From: Anisakis pegreffii
Lineage: Eukaryota; Nematoda; Chromadorea; Rhabditida; Anisakidae
DNA: 64,000 nt
Direction: 5' to 3'
Assembly: GCA_035041965.1 (NCBI GenBank)
Contig: JAPYMA010001103.1
Span: forward strand, 1-64,000
Part shown: positions 1 through 8,395 of the stretch, one piece after another
Numbering within the stretch: position 1 is the first letter of the stretch
Layout of the letters: the number at the start of each line of letters is the position of its first letter
Notes under the pieces: generated by a model
Told to the model about the DNA's origin: nothing
The model's database searches: none
Seen by the model: the letters and a program-made list of their open reading frames with translations, nothing else
Made by a program: the position numbers and the translations under genes

Positions 1-1617
1 TTTTTGTCACGAATTACCATTTTCATTAATAGCATTTGATTTGACGAAGTTGTCATCTCAGACCTTTGGTCCTCTTCAACTCACTTCCATCAAAAGGATT
101 TATCGCACTGTTTCGTACTTCGTTGAGAGAACGAAAATACTGATTGTGATATGGAAATGAAATTCATGCTTTGAGGTATGACTAAGTTGGTACTATAATA
201 GGAAGTAGAAAAGTTTTTCGGAGTAGTTGGTGTTTGGTATCATCATATATGGAACATTTGTATTGATGTGGTATTGTGAGCTTGCCTCATTATGGCTCAT
301 CCATGCAGTGATGATCTCTTGGAGCACTGCAAGAATGTTATCTTGGAGCCTGTTGATTCACTGCCCTGAATTTTGAAATTTGGATCAGCCCTTTCTCATA
401 TTAATATCGTCGGCGCTTGGTTTCGTTAATTGTTTTGATGTCGTTAATTGTATCGACGTGTTCGGTGGGCCGCTTCTCGCGGTCATCTTGTTTCCCATCA
501 TTTATTCATTTCGTTTTCATCATCTCCTATTGGCCACTTATTGGTCATTTGTTAAACGTCATATAATCAATCCATGTTCATTGTTGTATTTGTTCTAACT
601 TGATGACGGCGCAAGGAGATTGGCTGGTCAAGTGCTTAGAAGTTGCATTTGACGGTAATTGTGTTCATATTCAAACGAACCATTACAGAATTATCATCAT
701 CAAAGCACTGATTCACTGAATCGTTTTATATCATTAAGTGGTTTCTTTTTTCGTCGGTATCTCAATAAAGTCTCTTATGTCTGATTCTTCTTATTATCAA
801 ATCTGGATTGCTTTTTAAATTTTGGTGCTGAATTTACTTTTTTTTTTTTGCTGGAATCTATAAGATCCTACCTGTCGAAAAGGATGCGTTTTCGAGTGGT
901 AGGATTTTATAAAAAACCCGCGCGAGATTTCGGTTCAAAAATTTTGTATGAGGGTGTATGACGATTGATTCGAGGGGTTTTGAAGTTAATCAAGCTAGAA
1001 AAACTGATCAAATTTTTCGTCAAAGGTCCAACTACATGTAGATACATATACAATTATACATCGGTTGAAATGTATGGGTACAGTAGTAGCGATAGTACCA
1101 CTGAGAATAATTGAAAGCTCAACAAGATCATAACGAAAAAGGCAACTCTGGCTTTATTATTCACATAAATTGAAATGAACAAATAGCAGACTGTAATCAT
1201 GATTCGTTGTGTTGTTCAACATTTTTTCAACAAGTACAACAATAAAAAATTCGTTTATTGCTTAAAAAAACAGATTAATGCAAAAAACGATTATTGTTAG
1301 CTGATATTTGCTGGAATCGCCTTTCGACAAATATTACGGATGATTGTTAAAAGTGTAAAACCTGCTCTTAAAAACTCAGGGAGCGCTTTTTCAAATGAAC
1401 TGCTTAAACGCGCAGTATAGATGGCGCAATCTTTCAACGCAATATTTTTCTAAGCGGTTTCAATGCAAAAAGCACCATTATGAAATGTGAAATCACAAAA
1501 ACTTCGGTATCCAGGAAACCCCGGATGAAAAAATATTGCCCTGTCAGGGAGCAAAGGGGTACGGAAACCAATTGGTCGGGGAAGGGGGGAGGGCATACTG
1601 TCGAGGAGTAACTTCAT
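1..1617. other. Gene-free stretch with one hairpin
   Basis: No coding region can be supported here. A 72-codon T-rich open frame at 380-598 on the plus strand encodes a hydrophobic peptide but has no recognisable motif. The most structured part is the hairpin at 859-911, listed separately. From about 1480 to 1617 the sequence becomes richer in G and C and leads into the minisatellite. It could be the remnant of the 3' side of the neighbouring retroelement, but I find no reverse transcriptase, integrase or LTR motif in it. Confidence 0.5.
859..911. repeat. Imperfect 23-bp inverted repeat (hairpin)
   Basis: The left arm (859-881) and right arm (889-911) pair at about 20 of 23 positions around a 7-nt loop. 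The arms include TCGAAAA/TTTTCGA next to the loop and ATCCTACC/GGTAGGAT further out. The transcript of either strand could fold into a small-RNA-precursor-like hairpin, but an ancient foldback transposon remnant is equally possible. No second copy was noticed in this window. Confidence 0.6.
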
Positions 1618-1618
1618 G

Positions 1619-1798
1619 TGACTGAGCTTGACCTTGACTGAGCTGATTTGACTTAGATAAGATTGGCTTGACTGACTTGAGTGAGTTTGACTTGAATGAG
1701 CTTGACTTTGACTGAGCTGATTTGACTTAGATAAGATTGACTTGACTGACTTGAGTGAGTTTGACTTGAATGAGCTTGACTTTGACTGAGCTGATTTG
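1619..1798. repeat. 74-bp minisatellite, short left array (about 2.4 copies)
   Basis: The unit contains GACTTAGATAAGATTGACTT and AGTGAGTTTGACTTGAATGA and matches the larger array at 2933-3705. The spacing between successive TAGATAAGATT motifs is 74 bp. The array abuts the protease end of the BEL/Pao fragment at about 1799, after the unit's GCTGATTTGAC. Confidence 0.9.
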
Positions 1799-2276
1799 AC
1801 CCGAACCCATTGATGGTGACCGACTTTCTGTCAACAATTGGCAGGTTGAGTTTTTGTGCCAATTCTGTAGTGACGTAAGTGTTGTCGCTACCGCTATCAA
1901 ACAATACGACGGGTGTATACCGTACTTCAGGATTGATTGGATTGAAAGCTTCAGCGTATGCGGTTGGTAGCAGAGTTTGAGTTGTCGTCTGCTCGATTGG
2001 TTCGGGATCTCTCTGCCCGAATAATACAGAATTCACCTCATTCGGCGTCACATCCACTTCTCGTTGATTGATTGTATCGACGGCAGCTGTCATTGTGAGC
2101 TGCTGGTTCGATTGTTGATTGTTGCTGATTGAGCGTTGATGGCCCGCTGCGACGAGTTGATGTGACTGTGCACTGTTGCACAACGCTTGGTGATGGCCAG
2201 AACTGCGACAGTAATAACACGTTCGTTTTTTGTACAATCTTTTGAGAAATGGCCTCTCTTTAGACATCGCAAGCAA
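1653..2276 (-). CDS. Pao third zinc knuckle and DUF1758 aspartic protease, partial
   Basis: Only about 2228 down to 1799 is element-derived. It opens with a third CCHC-like knuckle (CYYCRSSGHHQALC), then a Gln/Ser-rich linker, then a retropepsin-like region with the active-site triad in LFDSGSDNTYV and a following LAQKLNLP helix, as in DUF1758 proteases. The region is cut after VTINGFGS, so the second half of the protease fold is missing. Below 1799 the frame runs through the minisatellite and encodes a Ser/Gln-rich artefactual tail. No start codon of its own is convincing: expression would need a -1 shift from the Gag frame at 2225-2231. It may equally be a one-base deletion in a decayed copy. 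Confidence 0.75.
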   Translation of the reverse strand: MLAMSKERPFLKRLYKKRTCYYCRSSGHHQALCNSAQSHQLVAAGHQRSISNNQQSNQQLTMTAAVDTINQREVDVTPNEVNSVLFGQRDPEPIEQTTTQTLLPTAYAEAFNPINPEVRYTPVVLFDSGSDNTYVTTELAQKLNLPIVDRKSVTINGFGSNQLSQSQAHSSQTHSSQSSQSYLSQISSVKVKLIQVKLTQVSQANLI

Positions 2277-2932
2277 AGTTGGAATTGCTTTGCGCGATTA
2301 GTACGACTTTCGGTAGTTTTGAACCGATCGCATTGATTCGCCCAATGCCGACCGTTGCAGAAGGGGCAGGCATTGGGTTCATTCTTCTTTCTGCTGTTGC
2401 CGTCAGCCTGACGATTCTGATTGAATTTTTGCTGACCTGCTACGAACGCTGACGTTGCTTCTGGTTTGTTGATTTGACCGAGTGATTGGGGCACAGGTTT
2501 CGATCGTTCAGCGGGATTAGACCATTTCATTTGTTCTCTGATTTTCACCATTGTTTGCAGTTTCGAGCAGAGCTGGTCGACACTCCATTCAGGAACCCGT
2601 TCCTTTTCGTTATAAATTTCTAGTAACGCCCACTGAGGCAATTTGCCCTCAATGAACGTTTCTAGTAATGGCTCGTTGACATTATCACCGAGTTCCTTGA
2701 GTTGGCGAATGATTGTAGTAATTGAATTGACGGTTGAGCAGAACGAGGATCGGTCGGTGGGCTTCAAGGCTTGCAGTTCGTGGTGCAGTTTTCTTCTCAA
2801 GGCGCTTGAATCACGGAACCGTTGTGATAGGGTTTCTTTTATCGCCTCATAGTTACTTTCTTCGAGTGCGTAACCAGAGACAGCGTGTGCAGCTGCGCCT
2901 TGCAGGCAGCTGATTAAAATGAGTTTGAGCCG
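2090..2932 (-). CDS. Pao-type Gag, partial (DUF1759 plus two zinc knuckles)
   Basis: This is an open frame with no true start in the window: it runs in from the minisatellite, so the 5' end is missing. The first part has the alternating hydrophobic pattern of DUF1759 (SCLQGAAAHAVSGYALEES, then an RFRDSSALRRKLHHEL-like stretch). Two CCHC knuckles follow: CPFCNGRHWANQC (Cys-x2-Cys-x3-His-x4-Cys) and CLRCLKRGHFSKDC (Cys-x2-Cys-x4-His-x4-Cys). In living elements this protein packages element RNA into virus-like particles. After the second knuckle the frame leaves the homologous region and continues as a likely meaningless tail to the stop at 2090. The conserved third knuckle and the protease continue in the -1 frame. 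Confidence is high for the family and low for any present function. Confidence 0.8.
   Translation of the reverse strand, partial: RLKLILISCLQGAAAHAVSGYALEESNYEAIKETLSQRFRDSSALRRKLHHELQALKPTDRSSFCSTVNSITTIIRQLKELGDNVNEPLLETFIEGKLPQWALLEIYNEKERVPEWSVDQLCSKLQTMVKIREQMKWSNPAERSKPVPQSLGQINKPEATSAFVAGQQKFNQNRQADGNSRKKNEPNACPFCNGRHWANQCDRFKTTESRTNRAKQFQLCLRCLKRGHFSKDCTKNERVITVAVLAITKRCATVHSHINSSQRAINAQSATINNRTSSSQ
2225..2231 (-). promoter_or_regulatory. Candidate -1 ribosomal frameshift heptamer A_AAA_AAC
   Basis: On the minus strand the Gag frame reads ACA AAA AAC, which places A_AAA_AAC exactly in the zero frame required for simultaneous slippage. A -1 slip here enters directly the frame encoding the third zinc knuckle and the protease. 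A 6-bp stem with a 4-nt loop (TGTGCA/TGCACA) lies roughly 45 nt downstream, further than the usual 5-9 nt, so no strong stimulator is evident. A simple one-base loss from an A run would produce the same layout. Confidence 0.5.
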
Positions 2933-3705
2933 AGTGAGTTTGACTTGAATGAGCTTAACTTTGACTGAGCTGATTTGACTTAGATAAGATTGACTTGACT
3001 GATTTGAGTGAGTTTGACTTGAATGAACTTGACTTTGACTGAGCTGATTTGACTTCGATAAGATTGACTTGACTGACTTGAGTGAGTTTGACTTGAATGA
3101 GCTTAACTTTGACTGGGCTGATTTGACTTAGATAAGATTGACTTGACTGATTTGAGTGAGTTTGACTTGAATGAGCTTGACTTTGACTGAGCTGATTTGA
3201 CTTAGATAAGATTGACTTGACTGACTTTAGTGAGTTTGACTTGAATGAGCTTGACTTTGACTGAGCTGATTTGACTTAGATAAGATTGACTTGACTGACT
3301 TGAGTGAGTTTGACTTGAATGAGCTTGACTTTGACTGAGCTGATTTGACTTAGATAAGATTGACTTGACTGACTTGAGTGAGTTTGACTTGAATGAGCTT
3401 GACTTTGACTGAACTGATTTGACTTAGATAAGATTGACTTGACTGACTTTAGTGAGTTTGACTTGAATGAGCTTAACTTTGACTGAGCTGATTTGACTTA
3501 GATAAGATTGACTTGACTGACTTGAGTGAGTTTGACTTGAATGAGCTTGACTTTGACTGAGCTGATTTGACTTAGATAAGATTGACTTGACTGACTTGAG
3601 TGAGTTTGACTTGAATGAGCTTGACTTTGACTGAGCTGATTTGACTTAGATAAGATTGACTTGACTGACTTGAGTGAGTTTGACTTGAATGAGCTTGACT
3701 TTGAA
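2933..3705. repeat. 74-bp minisatellite, long right array (about 10 copies)
   Basis: Direct 74-bp repeats, mostly differing by single bases; variable sites include TAGATAAG/TCGATAAG and GACTTGAG/GACTTTAG. The unit is itself rich in TTGACT/GAGTT sub-motifs. On the minus strand the array is open in long Ser/Gln/Val-rich frames because the unit lacks stops, but 74 is not a multiple of 3, so every third unit returns to the same frame and no selected protein repeat is implied. Confidence 0.92.
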
Positions 3706-3892
3706 TGAACCCAATAATAATAATAATGATAATAATAATCATAATACTATTAACAATAATGATAATAACAATCATAATAATTATAATAATGTTACTAATG
3801 ATAATAATAATATAACAATAAGACAATAGTAAAATAATAACAAAGTAATAATAAAATAACAACAGCAGTAATGATAGCAGTAATACTAGTAA
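3706..3892. repeat. AAT-rich microsatellite tract
   Basis: A low-complexity stretch built from AATAATAAT, ATAATAAC and related triplets directly follows the last minisatellite unit. A long minus-strand open frame here (Ile-rich) is a composition artefact. Confidence 0.9.
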
Positions 3893-5567
3893 TCCCAGCA
3901 TAAAATATGTTAGCAGCGATGATGTACTTTGTCTTATGGCAAACCACTTTTCATTCGACGGTAGCAATTTGACGATGAGACAACAGGTACGTGAAAACAA
4001 ATAAACGTAGGTGTATACCCAATTTACTGACTAATTTTTGAATAACGAACGTTAACAAAATGTACCACTCACAATACAAATGCCTTCCAATGCTACATTA
4101 GTTCCACCTACAAATCTTACAATTAATTACGATTAATATAGTTAGAATTAATCTCATTCTAACGTATCCATCTGAATATCAACAAAACAACCATTATACA
4201 AACCTATACTGCTTACATATAATGCACGAAGAATGAAACTGAGTAATGAACGACAATAAAGAATTTAAGCTGAGAAACAATAGATGTGAGCATTGATACA
4301 CTCAAGTAATGAGCATCGAACGTTGACAATATCAAACAAGCAAATCAAAAACCTTCTATTGAATCATCATCAAAACGCTATCAAACGACAGCAAATCGAA
4401 TGGCAGGCACTAAACAACGTAAACTAAAGACAAAGGTGAAGTAAATTTAGCAGCAGCAGCAGCAGCAGCAAACGTCTTCGGTTCTACTCGTTCCTCGAAG
4501 ACGCTATATTCGAACTCATCGTCCGTCATCTTCAACTCAGCAACGAACGTTGTTTCTTCGTTCGTGTTCATTCTAACATATCACCGTCTCAGCTCAATAC
4601 TCGTTCAGTGTACATTCTCATACTGCTACATACATACATACAACACATTATCGTTGCTCTTAGATTATTCTCATTCACATACATACACACACATATATAT
4701 ATTATTGCTGTTAGATCATTGTCAAATCACGTATATACTTGTGCACATCCTTTCAATGTGCACACAAATACGTTCATGCTGGCCAACTGCCACGGCAAAC
4801 ATACTGAAGGTTCTGATTCGGTGCTAAGACCGACTGAAACTCCGATTACATTCAAACACGCACTGAAATGAACATTTTTCCAGCCTATATCCACCCACCT
4901 GAACGAATTTGTTCACAAAACAAAAAATTCGAAACCGTTTTGGAATCTAGAGAAGTGGAGAAGTGTAACCAAGGTGGACGGGAGTACAATTCCGAGAAGT
5001 TGAATTTCCGAGAAGCAGTCACAAACAACTTCAAGAGTTCGTTGCTTCTTGAAATCGCTGGAGGGAAAATGAAAAATAACACACTAATTATCTATTAAGT
5101 GAGCAGAATCTTACTCCATTTTAATATCACAAAAAATTTCAATCATCACGCTGTCTGATATAACGTGCGACGTTTCATCCTTTATTAACACTGGTGTTTT
5201 TTGAACATAAATTTTGGAATTCTCATACCGAAAATTCAACAATCGTTAAAAAGCTCTTCTTCAGCAAAAAAACATCGGCGGCAATGCTCTGAGCTCTTTT
5301 TCAAAGCTTTCACATCCTTTAGTCCCGATAAGATTCCATCAGATTTTTTTTTGAGCTTAAATATCGGTGAAGAATCGGTAAACACTGCAAGTTGTAACCT
5401 CCAGAGGGGGTTGTTGAGATGATGGATTGTTGAGAACTGTTATTAAGAGCAGATCGGAAGATGAGAATCGCTTGTATTCCCAATTACACACTGGAGTAAA
5501 GTGAATTAGAATAGGTTGTATCAACACATTTTGAGATAATTGGATAATAGATACAAGCCGGATCATA
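3893..5567. other. Gene-free stretch with small microsatellites
   Basis: No gene is supported. Contains a CAG run of about 20 bp at 4451-4470 and a CATACATACA/ACACACATATAT-rich segment around 4625-4705. Short open frames at 4564-5098 have no family features and overlap each other in different frames. Confidence 0.5.
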
Positions 5568-5683
5568 GCCTGGCTAAGGCTCTCAACATTAATGATATTA
5601 GTACACCACTCGGTTTCAAGCAAAACTTTCCCGTTCGCGGAGGAAAGTTTTGTTTGAAACTGAGTGGTGTACCAATATCACAT
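5568..5683. mobile_element. Foldback element copy 1 (40-bp arms)
   Basis: The arms at about 5594-5632 and 5641-5680 are almost perfectly complementary (about three mismatches in 40) around a CGTTCGCGG loop. The same family occurs inverted at 56120-56256. In the orientation read here both copies start with an A-box-like TGGCTAAGG or TGGCTCAGG, then a conserved CAACATnAATGATA stretch, then the arm containing CGGTTTC and AAAACTTTCC. The dispersed pair argues for a MITE or tRNA-derived SINE-like element rather than a gene. The hairpin is strong enough to be a substrate for small-RNA processing if transcribed. Confidence 0.7.
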
Positions 5684-6074
5684 TTTAAGAGTTAGATAGA
5701 TGTTCAGTAATAAAACTCTGATTTAAACAGAATTCAAAACAATGAGAATAACGATTCAGATTCAGAGATTGTCATCATATGGAAAGGATGACTACTTCCC
5801 TGGACACCGCGTTAGAAAGTGGATTCACGATAGATAGGGGACACTGGTCGTTCAAGAGATTGTCGAAAGGGAGGGGGGCATTTATGGGAGGGAAACGGGT
5901 TCCCGAAAAAGAGAGGAACACTCCGGGAGAAACAAAAGATGTCCGATATAATTATGGGCTTCACCATATGAGGGTTGTCTCAGGAAGAGAGGAGGCATCA
6001 TAAGATGAAAAAGATATCCTGAGAGGAATAGGGATTAACACAAAGGAGTTTTCGACAGAACATAGGAATTCTTT

Positions 6075-6625
6075 ATAGAATCGGATTCAGAAGACTCTCA
6101 TCTTTCAGATTCACTCATCGACAGATAATGCTGACATCGACAGATATTGAAAAATTTCACCAGATTACCATCGATTCAAGCGATTTCTCTTTCGACTGCT
6201 TCTCTTTGCATGTTTGATGTGAAGGTCCATCAACCTGGAATATCATGAGTACCACTTTCAAGCTCGGTGTGTCCTCAGTTGTGCCCAGCAACGTGCGAGC
6301 TCTTTGCACAGTCGGATTCAGAAGATCCTCTACTTCCAGAAAAATATATGTGTTATCGACAGACAATACTTAGTTTCACAGATATTGCCAATTTTTAATG
6401 CTTTAATATCTAGCTGACCGATTTTTTTTTCGATGGCATCACTGTACATGTTTGATCTGAAGACTGATCAACCTGAAATGTCATGAGTACCATTTGCAAA
6501 TGAGGTGTGTCCTCAGTTTTGAGCAGCGAAATATGAGTTCTTTGCATAATCAGATTGAGAAGCGGTTTATTTACTAGGAAAATCTATATTTTGTCAACGG
6601 ATAATGTATATAACCGCATATTTTG
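6075..6625. repeat. Diverged ~238-bp tandem repeat (about 2.3 copies)
   Basis: Motifs recur in the same order about 230-240 bp apart: ATCGGATTCAGAAGA at about 6079, TCGGATTCAGAAGATCCTC at about 6312, and a weaker match near 6550; TTTGATGTGAAG at 6213 and TTTGATCTGAAG at 6451; TCATGAGTACCA at about 6244 and 6482; GGTGTGTCCTCAGTT in both. Identity is moderate, so the duplication is old. No coding frame is conserved between copies. Confidence 0.75.
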
Positions 6626-6821
6626 CAAAATTTGCAGTGATATGCTTTCGGCGTGAGCGGTTTTTTCGTTCCGTTGCAATTTTAATGTTTTTTTTTGCAG
6701 TGCTTATCGATGTGGAATGTATGGATATTAAGTGGAATATATGGTTACGGATATCGAATTTCAGATAGAACATTTTGTTTCTTATGTACAACTCTAGATC
6801 ATACGCTCGGATACAGCAATC

Positions 6822-7861
6822 TCATAGAACAGTGGTTCTCATAGGGGATGAAATCACCATTTTGGGTGATTTGGAGGTGTCAATGGGTAGTGGATGGAGG
6901 GAGTCGGGAAAGTAGTGTTTCGTGCATTTGTTATTTTATGATAGAACGAACGCCATTGTGGTAGTGTTTTTTTAACTGGGATATGTAAATGCAGTTAGTT
7001 GATAGCAACAATCTTCATTCTCATATTGTCTGAGTGTCATGTGCTCGTCTAGGCCTAACAGGGTATTCATTCGCCTTAACAGGGTTCTCATTCTTTTCGT
7101 TGCTGCTATAATCGCTCTCATAGCTTTTATCACCAAAAGTGTTCTCTTCTGCTAATTTCTTATTCATTTTACTCATCAATTCAAGTCAAATTCTCATTCT
7201 ATGAAATACACTCTATAATTGAAAATTCGACTGTTGAACGTTGTTGAGCAATAATATTCGATTGCTGTATTGTTGATTTCGGTTGTCAACACTCATCAAC
7301 GCAACCAGTAAACAGTATATGCTACAGAATGAGAAATTGATTTGAAACTGTGAAGTGAAATGTGACGAAGTGAATGAGAAAAACTCATCAATAGAACGAT
7401 ATTCGCATGTAATAGCTATGAGAGTGAATACAACACGTCTGAAAAGAATGAGAATTCATCTGAATCACTTTGAAGTGAGCATGTCATATGAGACAAATGA
7501 TTTGAATTGAGACAATAGCTTTTCATGCAACAGCTTAAAGTTTTCCTATTCTTTCACGCAATCTTTTCGTATTTTCCATATAACATCAGTTTGAAGTGAC
7601 ACAATAGCTTTTCATGCTACCAGAAAACTAATTTCTTTCACACCGCTAAAAAATTTCGTATTTCGATTAGGAAATTAGTATTGATGCTATGCCAGGATGA
7701 TATCAGATACAATAACCATACGGGTCGGGAGTTCAGGTTGAGCGAGAATAAGTGGACTAATTTGACGGACGAGTCGACAGATAGGCATATACGGATCTTG
7801 GTGGGGTAATGGATTAAAAAGGGTAATGCAGCACCCAAACGTGAGAACCACTGTGATTGAA
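6822..7861 (-). mobile_element. hAT-like non-autonomous DNA transposon, copy 1
   Basis: The element spans 6830-7853 with termini CAGTGGTTCTCA and its complement TGAGAACCACTG. It is flanked by 8-bp sequences TCATAGAA and TGATTGAA (6 of 8 identical), consistent with an hAT-type 8-bp target duplication that has since mutated. The internal region matches copy 2 (14706-15574) and copy 3 (about 40505-41132) in opposite orientation, including segments with GCTATGAGAG and GAACACTTTTGG. There is no transposase open frame, so the element would need enzyme supplied in trans. An internal inverted symmetry (CTCTCATAGC near one end, GCTATGAGAG near the other) adds foldback character. Confidence 0.8.
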
Positions 7862-8395
7862 CAACTCGATTGAGACTGTCATTGTTGCGATTTAAGTTGC
7901 GATGAAGAATGTGCAAATTTATTGGTTTATTATATACAATTTTAAACATTGCACATTTCAGATTTACCGAGAAAATTCAGCGGCAACTGTACTCGTTGAT
8001 TCACATATTGAATAAATAATATGAAAGTATTTACATTAGCTCAATGTTGATAAAAATAGTTTTTGAAAGTGAAACGTTTTTCAGAATATTTCACGATGCA
8101 AGCTTTTCATCGCTCCTGCTTCCGATCGCTACTACAAGATGGCCCAAACGGGTACCACGTTGATTGCACTCAACGTACTACGAGATGGCCCATACTTGCA
8201 TGCAACCTTACAGCTAAAATACGAAATACATAGCTATCACATATATCTAGGAATCAGATTCATGACTAGGAACAGTCTTCGACTCATACACGATTAACAG
8301 TCATTGATCACAGGAAGCATGTCAAGACATTCTGTTCGCACGACACGATTCAAATAACGGTGATCATTCGATTTGATCGCAGAACATCGCGTCAC
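7862..8395. other. 3' flank of the receptor gene
   Basis: No gene is visible. This lies between the transposon copy and the stop codon of the minus-strand receptor at 8396 and should contain its 3' untranslated region. I could not fix a polyadenylation signal with confidence. Confidence 0.4.

Larger units (their letters stand above)
1799..2932 (-). mobile_element. BEL/Pao LTR retrotransposon fragment (gag-protease only)
   Basis: This piece reads on the minus strand as the C-terminal part of a Pao-type Gag (DUF1759-like region followed by zinc knuckles) and then the start of a DUF1758-type aspartic protease. Both ends stop abruptly inside the same 74-bp minisatellite: the low-coordinate end just after the GFGS of the protease, the high-coordinate end inside the DUF1759 region. 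No LTR, reverse transcriptase, RNase H or integrase is visible in the window, so this is a dead internal fragment. The gag and protease parts are in different frames, joined at an A-rich slippery heptamer at 2225-2231. Family assignment rests on domain order and on the three-knuckle pattern ending in a Cys-x2-Cys-x4-His-His stretch. Confidence 0.85.

Noticed and set aside
3572..4000. 142-codon minus-strand open frame
   Set aside because: It is a read-through of minisatellite and AAT microsatellite (poly-Ile, Ser/Gln repeats) and has no independent coding signal.
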